The translations under genes were made by a program, and so were the position numbers. DNA of 64,000 bases from Pseudonocardia alaniniphila (GTDB taxonomy: Bacteria > Actinomycetota > Actinomycetes > Mycobacteriales > Pseudonocardiaceae): the NCBI RefSeq assembly GCF_022524485.1, contig NZ_JAKXMK010000028.1, forward strand, positions 62,001 through 126,000, read 5' to 3'. Shown here piece by piece: positions 15,983-25,195 of the stretch (position 1 is the stretch's first letter; each line of letters opens with the position of its first letter). The notes beneath the pieces are model-generated. The model had not been told where the DNA came from and ran no database searches. It saw nothing but the letters and a program-made list of their open reading frames with translations.

Positions 15983-16756
15983 ATGAACATCATCGCTCGA
16001 CGAATCCTCCTCGCGGCTGTCGCTGCGGGCACGGTCACGCTGGTCGGCGCCGCACCCGCCGTCGCCGCGCCGCAGGCCGTGCCGGCCCCCGCTGCCGTCG
16101 CGTCCGCCCAGAACGACGACGACGGCCCCGGTGACGACGGTCGTGGTGACGACGATGGCCGGGCTCCGGCTGGTGGGGTGCAGACCGGTACGGGTGGGCT
16201 GTTGGCCCCGGCGGATGACGACGATGACGACGATCGTCGTGGTGACGATGATGGCCGGGCTCCGGCTGGTGGGGTGCAGACCGGTACGGGTGGGCTGTTG
16301 GCCCCGGCGAATGACGATGACGACGATCGTCGTGGTGACGATGATGGCCGCGCTCCGGCTGGTGGGGTGCAGACCGGCACGGGTGGGCTGTTGGCCCCGG
16401 CGGATGACGACGATGACGACGACGGTCGTGGTGACGATGATGGTCGGGCTCCGGCGGGTGGTGTGCAGACCGGTACGGGTGGGCTGTTGACCCCTGCCGA
16501 TGACGACGATCGTCGTGGTGACGACGACGGTCGGGCTCCGGCAGGTGGGGTGCAGACCGGTTCGGGTGGGCTGCTCGCTCCGGCCGACGACGACGATGAC
16601 GACGGCGGGGCCCCCTCCGGCGGGGTCGACGCGGGCGCCGGCGGCACGGCCGGGGGCGCCGACCTCGCCGTCCCGCTCGGCGCGGCCGGTGTGATCGCGC
16701 TCGCCGGAGGGGCCGCGCTGGTCCGCCGTGGGTTCCGCGTGGACCGCACGGACTGA
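15983..16756 (+). CDS. Secreted Asp/Gly-rich repeat protein, likely partner of the class F sortase
   Basis: A 257-residue protein. Residues 1-29 are a signal peptide ('ARRILLAAVAAGTVTLVG' then APAVAA). The body is five near-identical units of 29-32 residues, each with an acidic run (RGDDDGR and up to seven Asp in a row) and a neutral part 'APAGGVQTGTGGLLAPA'. The end is a Gly-rich linker, one hydrophobic segment ('AVPLGAAGVIALAGGAAL') and a basic tail (VRRGFRVDRTD). This is a cell-surface anchor layout, but no LPXTG motif is present. The sortase gene begins 11 bases after the stop codon, so the pair is an operon. The acidic runs could bind calcium; this is not proven. Confidence 0.8.
   Translation: MNIIARRILLAAVAAGTVTLVGAAPAVAAPQAVPAPAAVASAQNDDDGPGDDGRGDDDGRAPAGGVQTGTGGLLAPADDDDDDDRRGDDDGRAPAGGVQTGTGGLLAPANDDDDDRRGDDDGRAPAGGVQTGTGGLLAPADDDDDDDGRGDDDGRAPAGGVQTGTGGLLTPADDDDRRGDDDGRAPAGGVQTGSGGLLAPADDDDDDGGAPSGGVDAGAGGTAGGADLAVPLGAAGVIALAGGAALVRRGFRVDRTD
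16142..16609 (+). repeat. Five tandem coding repeats of 87-96 bases
   Basis: Five consecutive units, starting at 16142, 16238, 16331, 16427 and 16514, encode RGDDDGRAPAGGVQTG followed by GGLLAPA and a variable Asp run. The units are nearly identical at DNA level, so they expanded recently. Length variation is confined to the GAC/GAT run, as expected from slippage or unequal recombination. They are part of a protein-coding gene and are not a CRISPR array. Confidence 0.9.
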
Positions 16757-16767
16757 CCGGACCTGCC

Positions 16768-17361
16768 ATGCGCACCGGTATCCGTCCCAGTGCCCTGACC
16801 GTAGCCACGCTGGCCACAGCCGCATTCCTGGCCACCGGTTGCGGGACCGCCCGCGAGAGTGCGGCCCCGGTCGTCGCTCCGGCGATGACCGTGACCGCGG
16901 CTGCCGAGCCCGAGCAGGTCGCGGATCCCGTCCGGGTCCGCATCCCGCGGATCGGGGTGGACGCCGCGATCCTGGCGCTCGACCTCGACCCGCACGGGGT
17001 GCTGCCACCGCCTCCGACGAACCACGAGACCGGCTGGTGGCGCGCAGGGCCCGAGCCCGGCGAGGCGGGTCCTGCCGTGGTCGTCGGTCACGTCGACTCG
17101 CGGGAGGGACCCGCGGTGTTCTTCCGGCTCCGCGACCTCGGCCCCGGCGACCGGATCGCCGTGGACCGAGCCGACGGCACCACCGCGGAGTTCACGGTCG
17201 GCCGGACCGAGCGGTACGGGAAGAACTCCTTCCCGACCGCCGAGGTCTACGGCGACACCCCGAACGCTCAACTGCGGCTCATCACCTGCGGAGGGGCGTT
17301 CGACCGCAGGTCGGGGCACTACCTCGACAACGTGGTGGTGTATGCCGACCGGATCGGCTGA
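16768..17361 (+). CDS. Class F sortase
   Basis: A 197-residue sortase. The N terminus has a hydrophobic segment ending in a lipobox-like 'FLATGC' (Cys25), followed by a linker and a sortase domain starting 'PVRVRIPRIGVDAAI'. The catalytic His108 is in 'VVVGHVDS', Cys174 in 'LITCGG' and the Arg in 'FDRRSGHY' (180/181). The pattern TCGGxFDxxxGHY is typical of actinobacterial class F enzymes. They cleave a sorting signal and attach proteins to the envelope, but few have known substrates. The Asp-rich protein encoded 11 bases upstream is the obvious candidate. Start ATG at 16768. Confidence 0.88.
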   Translation: MRTGIRPSALTVATLATAAFLATGCGTARESAAPVVAPAMTVTAAAEPEQVADPVRVRIPRIGVDAAILALDLDPHGVLPPPPTNHETGWWRAGPEPGEAGPAVVVGHVDSREGPAVFFRLRDLGPGDRIAVDRADGTTAEFTVGRTERYGKNSFPTAEVYGDTPNAQLRLITCGGAFDRRSGHYLDNVVVYADRIG

Positions 17362-17385
17362 GCAGAACCCCATCAAACGACTGAC

Positions 17386-17415
17386 GCCGGGCCCACCTCG
17401 AAGGGTGGACCCGGC
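17386..17415. terminator. Bidirectional terminator hairpin between the sortase and GlsB-like genes
   Basis: Arms GCCGGGCCCACC and GGTGGACCCGGC (11 of 12 paired) enclose a six-base loop. The hairpin sits between the two convergent stop codons (17361 and 17434) and can end transcription from both sides. There is no U-tract, which is common in GC-rich actinomycetes. Confidence 0.7.
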
Positions 17416-17433
17416 GCCGGCCGTTGTCATGGG

Positions 17434-17709
17434 TTACCGATGGACGGACCTACGGCCGTACATGCCCGAGACGAGGAAGACCCCGAGAGCGGCCACGACG
17501 ACCTGGAGGATCAGCTCTCCGATGTGGAAGCCCGCTCCGGTCGCGAACCCCAGGGCGCCTGCGATGAACGAGCCGATGAAGGCGGCGACGATACCGATGA
17601 TGATCGTCAGCCAGATCGGGATCGGCTGCTTACCCGGCACGACCAGTCGGCCCAGAGCGCCGATGATGAGGCCGACGATGATCGCAGTGATGATGCCCGT
17701 GACGGTCAC
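17434..17709 (-). CDS. GlsB/YeaQ/YmgE-family small membrane protein
   Basis: A 91-residue protein with three hydrophobic helices: 'GIITAIIVGLIIGALGRLVVPG', 'WLTIIIGIVAAFIGSFIAGALG' and 'LILQVVVAALGVFLVSGMYG'. The Gly-rich first helix and the 'PGKQPIPIWLTIIIGI' loop are diagnostic of the transglycosylase-associated/GlsB family, linked to general stress in several bacteria without a defined biochemical role. The start is a GTG at 17709 with GGAGG five bases upstream. Confidence 0.88.
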   Translation of the reverse strand: MTVTGIITAIIVGLIIGALGRLVVPGKQPIPIWLTIIIGIVAAFIGSFIAGALGFATGAGFHIGELILQVVVAALGVFLVSGMYGRRSVHR

Positions 17710-18029
17710 GGTTCCTCCAGCTAAGGCCCGGGGGCCGCTCTTGACGACCCGTTTCGGGAGGCTTCCCGATCAGTTCGGGAACCAAGCGTGATCGACACAA
17801 CGCGGGCGCTCTTTGCGCCGATCGGGCTAACGACCGCCACCGAAGGACGTGCAGCGCCGAGCGCCGGATGGACTGATGCGTGATCGACACGGGTAGCCAC
17901 GCGAGATCGTGGACGCGCTCAGGCCGGGCGGAGCGAGCGACGAGCTGTCCGGCGTCCCGTGGTCATCTCAACCGCAGAAGCCGGGCACATCGTTGCTCAG
18001 CCGGAGCGCGGCCCCTGCGGCGGATTCGT
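17710..18029. other. Intergenic region upstream of the GlsB-like gene
   Basis: About 320 bases between the start of the GlsB-like gene and the end of the universal stress protein gene, both leftward. The part next to 17710 must carry the GlsB promoter. I see no open frame with family resemblance, no RNA gene and no strong hairpin. Confidence 0.4.
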
Positions 18030-18998
18030 TCACCAATGTTCGTTTCGCGGCGTCACGGCTGATTTGTCCGGCGATGGGCCGGGCGTGTTCAGCAGCGGCC
18101 TACTGGTGACGACAGTGGGTCCCCCGCAGCTCCAGCAGACCGGGTCGGGATCGTGGTCGCGGCCCTCTACCTCGCACGTCGGGCAATGGTAGGCCGACAC
18201 CCTCTGCTCCATCGCCGCGCGACGGCTCGGTACGACGACAGTGGGGACAGGCGTATCGCCCACGGTGGTGGCCATGTTGTTCTGGCGAGCCGGCCGGATC
18301 GAGCCCAGATCAGCGGAACCGATGAGGAGCACGTCGCCCGCCCCCCACTGCATCGTCCCGAGCCGGTCCCGGTGGAGGGCGCTGACCGGAACCGGCTGTG
18401 TCCGTTCGTGGCGCAGAGCGAGCTGCGCCGCCGCGGCGGCCACCGCATTCGACGGCCTCGGCTCGTCGTACCCGTAGGTGATCTGCGCAAGCCGCACCCG
18501 GTGCTCCGGGTGGTAGCCGATCGGGGCGAGCACGGTCGGCACCTGCGTGCCGCGCAACACGTCGCCGGTGACGCTCCCTACGGAGAACCGGTGGGATGGC
18601 TCATCCCGGGAGGCGCCGAGTACCACCATGCCGGCGTCGACCTCAGCGACCAGCGCAATGATCCCCTCGGCCGGTGAGCGCGCTGTGCGGGTCATGTACA
18701 CCGCGTTCACGTCGTCTCCGAGGAATGCCTTGGCCTCGCCGAGCCCCTTCGCCGCGGACCTCCACAGGGACTCGGCATCTTCGGCGCCCCCCACTGCGGT
18801 GTGCGGGCTGCTCGCCATCTCGGGGATGATCGTGCAGACGGTCAGCACCACGCCCGGGGAGGAGAACAGGCGGGCCGCCGCGAGTGCCGCCTGGCCACCG
18901 CCGTCCGGTGAGTACGCCACTACGCAGTTCATGTCATTTCGCCCGGATCGTCCCGCCGAGTCGGCTGCGTTGCCGGGGGTGTCGATGCCTTCTTCCAT
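18030..18998 (-). CDS. Two-domain universal stress protein with C-terminal zinc ribbon
   Basis: A 322-residue protein. The first UspA domain begins 'MNCVVAYSPDGGGQAALAAARLF' and keeps the nucleotide-binding end 'VVLGASRDEPSHRFSVGSVTGDVLRGTQVPTVLAP'. A second, more diverged Usp domain follows ('ITYGYDEPRPSNAVAAAAAQLA' to 'DTPVPTVVVPSRR'). The last 50 residues add 'HCPTCEVEGRDHDPDPVCWSCGG', a four-Cys zinc-ribbon-like motif not normally part of this family. A role in ATP-linked stress or dormancy responses is inferred from the family. The ATG at 18998 is used; the ATG at 18932 begins exactly at the Usp domain and could be the real start. Confidence 0.8.
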   Translation of the reverse strand: MEEGIDTPGNAADSAGRSGRNDMNCVVAYSPDGGGQAALAAARLFSSPGVVLTVCTIIPEMASSPHTAVGGAEDAESLWRSAAKGLGEAKAFLGDDVNAVYMTRTARSPAEGIIALVAEVDAGMVVLGASRDEPSHRFSVGSVTGDVLRGTQVPTVLAPIGYHPEHRVRLAQITYGYDEPRPSNAVAAAAAQLALRHERTQPVPVSALHRDRLGTMQWGAGDVLLIGSADLGSIRPARQNNMATTVGDTPVPTVVVPSRRAAMEQRVSAYHCPTCEVEGRDHDPDPVCWSCGGPTVVTSRPLLNTPGPSPDKSAVTPRNEHW

Positions 18999-19326
18999 GA
19001 CCCGTTTCTCCGTTTTCCACACCGGTGGCGCCCGATCGCGAATGGATGCGTGGAACGCCGACGCTCGATGCTCGGCTGACCAGTTCGCGCGGTATGTGAG
19101 TATCGGAACGCACTACATGACAGCTGGTACAACGCAAGCCATCGTCGCGCCAGTGTCCGGTGCGATACATCGCAGCCAGCAGGTTCCAACATCCTGATGC
19201 CTACGGGGTCCGTGCATTCCTGCTAGCTGGAATGCTCAAGCGCCTTATCCTGACGATCGGCCCAGGTGAACGCATAAGGGCACGTAAGGATCGACGAGTC
19301 GATTGATCGCAACTGTTCGAAGGCGA
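18999..19326. other. Intergenic region upstream of the universal stress protein gene
   Basis: About 328 bases between the stress protein start and the stop of the IMPase-family gene (both leftward). It must contain the stress gene promoter. No coding frame, tRNA or strong palindrome was recognised. Confidence 0.4.
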
Positions 19327-20151
19327 TCAGGACGTGCTCACCCCGGCGAACAAGGTGCGGTGGGCCGCATGCCAGGAGTCCTCGTCCGGTGCGCACAGCA
19401 AGCCGCCTGACATGCGGCCGACGCGGAAGGGGGCGCCGTCGAAATGGGCGCTGAAGCCGCCCGCCTCGCGGTGCAACAGCCAGCCTGCCGCGTGGTCCCA
19501 CGGCATCAGGCGGTTGTAGGAGAGGAGGTGGCAATGCCCGGCCGCGGCCATCCGGTACTCGTGCCCGGCGCAACGGAACCACGTGTAACCACCCAGCGCG
19601 GACAGGTTCGCCGTGACCACGCTCCTCATCGATTCCGGCAGGAACTGCGCGCCCGCGACTGCTTCCATCTCGTTCACGGGCGCCGGATCGGCGACTCGTA
19701 ACCGTGCGCCGGTGGAGCCGTCACGGCGGATCCACGCGCCCCCACCGTTGGTCGCGATCGCCGAGGTGCGGGTGACCGGGTCGTGGATGACGCCCGCGAC
19801 GATCCGGCCTCGCTCGACGACTGCGGCCATGACGGCGAACAACGGGAGGCCGGCCACGAAGTTCTTCGTCCCGTCGAGGGGGTCGAGCACGAATGCGAGG
19901 TCGGCGTCGTCGAGGCCTTCCACGATGCCCGGGTCGTCGGCCGCGGCTTCCTCCCCGATCACGGTGGCTCGCGGGTGTTCGTGACGAATCACCTCCGTGA
20001 TCGCCTTCTCCGCTGCCCGATCCGCCGTCGATACGATGTCGAAAGCTGACGTCTTGGATACGACGTCGGCAGCGGAAAGCCGTCCGAATCGAGGCATGAT
20101 CTCCGCGGTGGCGACACTGCTCAGTACGTCGTCGACGAACTCGACATCCAT
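19327..20151 (-). CDS. Inositol monophosphatase-family phosphatase
   Basis: A 274-residue member of the lithium-sensitive phosphatase superfamily. The metal sites are complete: 'VIGEEAAADD' (Glu67/68), 'LDPLDGTKNF' (Asp90, Asp93) and 'MPWDHAAGWLLHREAGG' near the C terminus. It could act on inositol phosphate, histidinol phosphate, or the 3'-phosphate of PAP, and the sequence alone does not decide. In an actinomycete, inositol phosphatase activity would feed mycothiol and phosphatidylinositol. It is flanked on both sides by gaps over 150 bases, so it is probably monocistronic. Start ATG at 20151, with GGAGG unusually close (about two bases). Confidence 0.85.
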   Translation of the reverse strand: MDVEFVDDVLSSVATAEIMPRFGRLSAADVVSKTSAFDIVSTADRAAEKAITEVIRHEHPRATVIGEEAAADDPGIVEGLDDADLAFVLDPLDGTKNFVAGLPLFAVMAAVVERGRIVAGVIHDPVTRTSAIATNGGGAWIRRDGSTGARLRVADPAPVNEMEAVAGAQFLPESMRSVVTANLSALGGYTWFRCAGHEYRMAAAGHCHLLSYNRLMPWDHAAGWLLHREAGGFSAHFDGAPFRVGRMSGGLLCAPDEDSWHAAHRTLFAGVSTS

Positions 20152-20314
20152 GCCTCCAGGCTACTGTGCGACGGCGGTTCACGGCACAAGAGGCTCGATT
20201 CGCGCATTTCGGCGAACGGTATTCGGGAGGGGTATTTCGAGGTCCGGCGACCCATCTTCCGAACGACCAGCAGCTTCCTCCATCAGCCGCCGGCTCAGGC
20301 GATCGACGAGGGTG

Positions 20315-22722
20315 TCAGTCCAAGGACAGCCCTGCGGCCGGAGCTACCCGGGCGGCCCGGCGTGCCGGGAGAACAGAGGCGAGAAGTCCGGCCAGGGCGG
20401 CGATGAGGACGACGACGCCGAGTGCCGGCCAGGGGATGTGCATGGTGGCCTGGGCGAGGGCGCGCTTCACGAACGTCTCGTAGCCGACCCAGGCGAACCC
20501 GACCCCGATCACGGTGCCGAGCAGGGTGGCCACCACCGACAGCAGCACCGCCTCGCCCGCCAGCATCCGCCGCAGCTGACCGCGGGTGAGACCGAGCGCG
20601 CGCAGCAGCGCGTGTTCGCGGGCGCGTTCGAGTACGGACAGCCCCAGGGTGTTCGCGATCCCGATCAGGGCGATCGCCACGGAGATGCCGATCAGGGCGA
20701 GCACCGACCAGGTGAGGATGTCCAGCTGTCGGTCCTCGGCCGCTCGGGCCTGCAGCTGGTCGTTGGTCTCCGCGCCTGCCGCATCCGCCAGCCCGTCCAG
20801 ATCGTCGACGAGCTGGAGCGAGTCGACGCCGGGGACGGCGCGGACCCAGATGACATGCGGTTCGGGGGCATCGGTGAGCTGTGCCAGGGTCTCGGGCGCG
20901 ACCATGCCGGCCCGGCCCCAGCCGGTGAGGGCGATGACCCGCAGCTGGGCTTGCCGATCGCCGACGCGCACCGTCACCCGATCACCGCGCTGGATGCTCA
21001 GATCTTCGAAGGCTCCCAGGTCGAGCCTGATCGTCCCCGGCTCAACCCGGGAGAACGCCCCGCCGTCGCGGGCCACCTGCGCCGAGTCCGGCGCGGTGAG
21101 GACCGGGATCGGATCGGCGATCCCGGTGACCTGGGCCACGGCGCCGTCCACGGCGACGGCCTGCTCCACACCGGGAGTGCGACGAACCTGGTCGAGCAGG
21201 GCGGGGGTGACCGGCTCGTCGATCGAGGTGAGCGCGGCATCGATGGGGTGCTGTCTGTCGCGGTGCTCGTCCATCGCCGCACGCGTCGTGGAGATCCCGG
21301 TGAGCACGGCGGTCGTCAGAGTGACGCCGACCAGCAGAGCGGCGGTGGTGGTGGCGGTCCGGCGCGGGTTACGCACAGCGTTCTCGGTGGCCAGCCGCCC
21401 GGCGGGACCGAGCAGCGCGCCGGTGATCCGGACCAGGCGGGGGACGAGCACCGGCCCGAGGAGCAGGACGCCGGTGAACAGCGATCCTCCGCCGGCCAGC
21501 ATGAGTGCCGTGCTGTCCCGGATCATCGCCACCCCGAGCACTGCGAGGCCGGTGACAAGGAGAAGCGCGGCGAGAGCCAGCCGCGCCCGGCCGGTGGCCG
21601 TGTGCACGTCGACCGTGGCCTCGGGGCGCAGCGCCGCCAGCGGGCTCACCCGGACCACGCGCCGGGTCGGCAACCAGGACGCGACCATGGTGACCACCAG
21701 ACCGATGGCGAACCCGCCCACCAGCCAGGGCGTGGGCAGGTCGGGAGCGCCCATCGGGGTGCGGGGCGCGAGGGTGTTGATCAGGGCGATCAGCCCGTAG
21801 CCGAGACCGCCGCCGGCCAGTGTCCCGGTCAGCGACGCGAGCACCCCGACCGCGGCCGCCTCCCGGCGTACCGAACCCAGCACCTGCCGCCGGGTCGCGC
21901 CGACGCAGCGCAGCAGTGCGAAGTCGCGGAGTCGCTGCGCGAACAGGATGGAGAACGTGTTCGCGATGACCAGGACCGAGACGACGAGCGCGATGCCGGC
22001 GAACACCAGCAGCATCAACGCGAACGTGTCCGTGTCGTTGTTGAGCTTGGCCAGGCCTGCCGTGACGTACTCCTCCGCCGGATACGCTGCGGCGCCTTCC
22101 GGGAGCTGACCCACCTCTCCGCGCACCGCCACCCTGCCCACGTGGAAGGTGGGGGCGTCACGCCACTGCAGGAACTGCGGCCAGGTGACGTACACCGAGG
22201 CCTGGGTCATGGTGGAGGGCGACTCCACCAGTCCGACCACTCGTATGTCCGTCGTGGTGGGGCCCTCGCCGATCCGGATCAGGTCGCCGATCGCGATCTC
22301 CCGGGCCTGGGCGTCCCACACATGCACGACTGCCTCGCCCGTTCGTTCCGGGAAGCGGCCCGAGGTGAGCTTCTGCCAGCGCAACTCCTTCGTGGCGGCG
22401 ATCGGCCCCACGGTCGTCTCGCCCTGCCAGTCGCCCGCGCGCGCCGGCAGGAAGACCCGGCCGAGTCCGTTGGCGTTGTCGCCGAGGCGATCGACGACCT
22501 CGATCGAGGTCGACGTGTCCAGGGATGCGTCCACAGGGTCGGCGTCGACCACGTAGTCGGCATTGCGGAACGCCGCCCCGAAGCTTTCCATGAGCCCGGC
22601 GCGTGCCCCGGACGTGAGCACGCCGATCACGACGACGAAGGCGACCGAGACGACCACCGCGATCGCTGCAGCGACGTACCTGCGCACGTGGGTCCGCAAC
22701 GACGCGCGGAAGACGGTGCGCA

Positions 22723-22723
<1 letters not shown>
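20315..22723 (-). CDS. FtsX/MacB-type ABC transporter permease
   Basis: An 802-residue permease with two FtsX-type halves. Helix 1 ('YVAAAIAVVVSVAFVVVIGVL') leads to an outer domain of about 200 residues, then three helices ('FALMLLVFAGIALVVSVLVIANTF' onward). The pattern repeats after two linking helices. Each half ends in the coupling segment 'REAAAVGVLASLTGTL' / 'LAGEAVLLSVVATLLGT' preceded by the typical 'LLRCVGATRRQV' and 'LLRALGLTRGQLRRML'. Such transporters work on envelope lipids, lipoproteins or antimicrobial peptides. Its ATG overlaps the ATPase stop by one base (TGATG), so the two are co-translated. The order vanY-like, ATPase, permease forms one operon. Confidence 0.88.
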
Positions 22724-23424
<701 letters not shown>

Positions 23425-23441
23425 GGCATGGCGGCTGCTGG

Positions 23442-24209
23442 TCAATTCTGCATCCTCGGATCTTGCGTGGGGTCGGCGTACATGGGCGGGCAACCGTCAT
23501 CGACGGCGTCGGCGCGCAGTTCGAAGTGCCAGGGTTCGTTGCGGTAGATCTGGCAGAGCCCGTACTCGACGCCGTGCCTCGACAGCCACGCCGTGGCATC
23601 GGTGGGCCCGATGTCGACCGCGTTCCCGGAGGTGTGAAGAGAGGTGTCTGCTGTCGCGACCCACCGTTCGGCCTGCTCCTCCGAGCCGTACTCGGCGACG
23701 GCCTCGCGAAGCAGTTGGTCCTGGTACTCCGCGGAGCGCCAGCCGCTGTTGACGGTGAACCCGACCCCGTCGCCCGCAGCATCCGTCGCCGCTGCACGCA
23801 GGGCATGGAGGAGACCGGGCTCGAGGTTGGCCACGGCCGGGATCTCGTCGTCGAAGACCGTCACGCCGCCGGGGACGGCACCGTCGGCCTTGCCGAGTGC
23901 ACCCTGACGGTCCCCGTGACGACCGTCGGTGCGTGGTGAAGGGTGACGCCGCCTGTCGTGATCTGCCTGGGGGGCCGCCGTTGCCGGAGCGGGTCGCGCG
24001 GCGGTATCGGGTGCCGCCGGAGGGGACGAGAACGCCGACTGGACGATCAGGGCTCCGATGACCGCGGCGATGACCACCGTCATGACGATGAGGATCGTCG
24101 AGCGTCGAAGGCGGGCTGCTCGTCGTGGCGGCTCGCGGTGGGACACGTCTCCGGTCGAAGTGGCGTGGTGTCGCCAGGACGGAGGCGGCTGTCGGTATTC
24201 CGACGACAT
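23442..24209 (-). CDS. VanY-like D-alanyl-D-alanine carboxypeptidase
   Basis: A 255-residue membrane-anchored peptidase. A basic N terminus is followed by one helix ('STILIVMTVVIAAVIGALIV'), a disordered linker and a VanY/peptidase M15 domain: 'FTVNSGWRSAEYQDQLL', the zinc ligands in 'TSLHTSGNAVDIG' (His, Asp) and 'NEPWHFEL' (His). It should trim D-Ala from peptidoglycan stem peptides outside the membrane. The start is uncertain: the ATG at 24209 lacks a clear ribosome site, the frame is open to 24422, and a GTG at 24146 is another option. The ABC ATPase gene is 17 bases downstream, and a two-component system is divergent. Confidence 0.85.
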   Translation of the reverse strand: MSSEYRQPPPSWRHHATSTGDVSHREPPRRAARLRRSTILIVMTVVIAAVIGALIVQSAFSSPPAAPDTAARPAPATAAPQADHDRRRHPSPRTDGRHGDRQGALGKADGAVPGGVTVFDDEIPAVANLEPGLLHALRAAATDAAGDGVGFTVNSGWRSAEYQDQLLREAVAEYGSEEQAERWVATADTSLHTSGNAVDIGPTDATAWLSRHGVEYGLCQIYRNEPWHFELRADAVDDGCPPMYADPTQDPRMQN

Positions 24210-24222
24210 GCGCCGACTCGTG
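24192..24222 (+). repeat. Direct repeat copy 1 (VanY-like gene side)
   Basis: A 31-base stretch, TCGGTATTCCGACGACATGC then GCCGACTCGTG, that matches the stretch at 24456-24486 at about 24-25 of 30 positions in the same orientation. The core TCGGTATnCCGACGA contains an interrupted palindrome (CGG-n4-CCG). This copy overlaps the proposed start of the VanY-like gene. If the real start is the GTG at 24146, the copy lies wholly upstream, as copy 2 does for the regulator gene. It is a candidate binding site for the response regulator. Confidence 0.5.
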
Positions 24223-24455
24223 CGTCCTACCTGGCAGCGGCCGACCCCGATGGGCTGCGTCGGATAGCGATCTCCGAACGCATCGGCCGGCGCCCGCGTC
24301 GTCCGCTTCACCGGTTCCGGCCCCGGTCCTCGGGCAGGAGGTCGTCGCATTTCGTGCTTGCGGACTCCAGAGACCGGGCGTGCTGTTCGTGTCGGTCCGC
24401 TGGTGGTCATGCCCGCAGTCAAGACAGCAGGGTGTTGCCAGCACGTATCCGGTTT

Positions 24456-24486
24456 TCGGTATGCCGACGATATGCCTCGGCTCGTA
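24456..24486 (+). repeat. Direct repeat copy 2, overlapping the response regulator promoter
   Basis: Second copy of the repeat (TCGGTATGCCGACGATATGC then CTCGGCTCGTAG). It ends in a -10-like TAGCAT at 24485-24490, ten bases before the GTG start of the response regulator gene, so that transcript may be leaderless, beginning at the start codon. The repeat therefore covers the promoter, which suits autoregulation by the response regulator. Confidence 0.5.
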
Positions 24487-24499
24487 GCATCGAGGGCTT

Positions 24500-25195
24500 G
24501 TGCGTGTGTTGATCGTCGAGGACGAGCCCTATCTGGCAGAAGCCATCCGCGACGGGCTACGCCTGGAAGCGATCGCGGCCGACATCGCCGGTGACGGTGA
24601 CACCGCTCTGGAACTGCTGGGTATCAACGCCTATGACATCGCCGTCCTCGACCGCGACATCCCCGGGCCCTCCGGCGACGAGGTCGCCGGACGCATCGTC
24701 GCCTCCGGCAGCGGCATGCCCATCCTCATGCTCACCGCTGCCGACCGGCTCGACGACAAGGCCTCCGGGTTCGAACTCGGCGCCGACGACTACCTCACGA
24801 AACCGTTCGAACTCCGCGAACTCGTGCTCCGGCTCAGGGCGCTCGACCGCAGGCGCGCACACAACAGACCACCCGTGCGGGAGATCGCAGGCCTGCGTCT
24901 GGATCCGTTCCGCCGCGAGGTCCACCGCGACGGCCGCTACGTCATGCTCACCCGCAAACAGTTCGCCGTGCTTGAAGTCCTCGTCGCCGCCGAAGGCGGT
25001 GTCGTCAGCGCCGAAGAGCTCCTGGAACGCGCGTGGGACGAGAACACCGATCCCTTCACCAACGCCGTGCGCATCACCGTCTCGGCGCTGCGCAAACGCC
25101 TCGGCGAACCCGGGATCATCGCCACCGTGGCCGGCGTCGGCTACCGCATCGACACGCAACCGGAGGCCGGGCACGAGGGAGGAGACCGTGGATAG
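24500..25195 (+). CDS. OmpR/PhoB-family response regulator
   Basis: A 231-residue regulator. The receiver domain begins 'RVLIVEDEPYLAEAI' with acidic pocket E7-D8, phosphoacceptor Asp51 ('IAVLDRDIPGPSGDEV'), a Thr/Ala switch in 'MLTAADRLDDK' and Lys in 'DDYLTKPF'. A winged helix ends 'RKRLGEPGIIATVAGVGYRI'. The GTG start at 24500 has no ribosome site but lies ten bases after a TAGCAT -10-like hexamer, consistent with leaderless translation. Eight bases at the 3' end overlap the kinase gene. It most likely controls the divergent vanY-ABC operon and itself. Confidence 0.9.
   Translation: MRVLIVEDEPYLAEAIRDGLRLEAIAADIAGDGDTALELLGINAYDIAVLDRDIPGPSGDEVAGRIVASGSGMPILMLTAADRLDDKASGFELGADDYLTKPFELRELVLRLRALDRRRAHNRPPVREIAGLRLDPFRREVHRDGRYVMLTRKQFAVLEVLVAAEGGVVSAEELLERAWDENTDPFTNAVRITVSALRKRLGEPGIIATVAGVGYRIDTQPEAGHEGGDRG

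Noticed and set aside
16142..16609. Regular repeats considered as a CRISPR array
   Set aside because: Units are contiguous, in frame, without unique spacers, and encode the Asp-rich surface protein.
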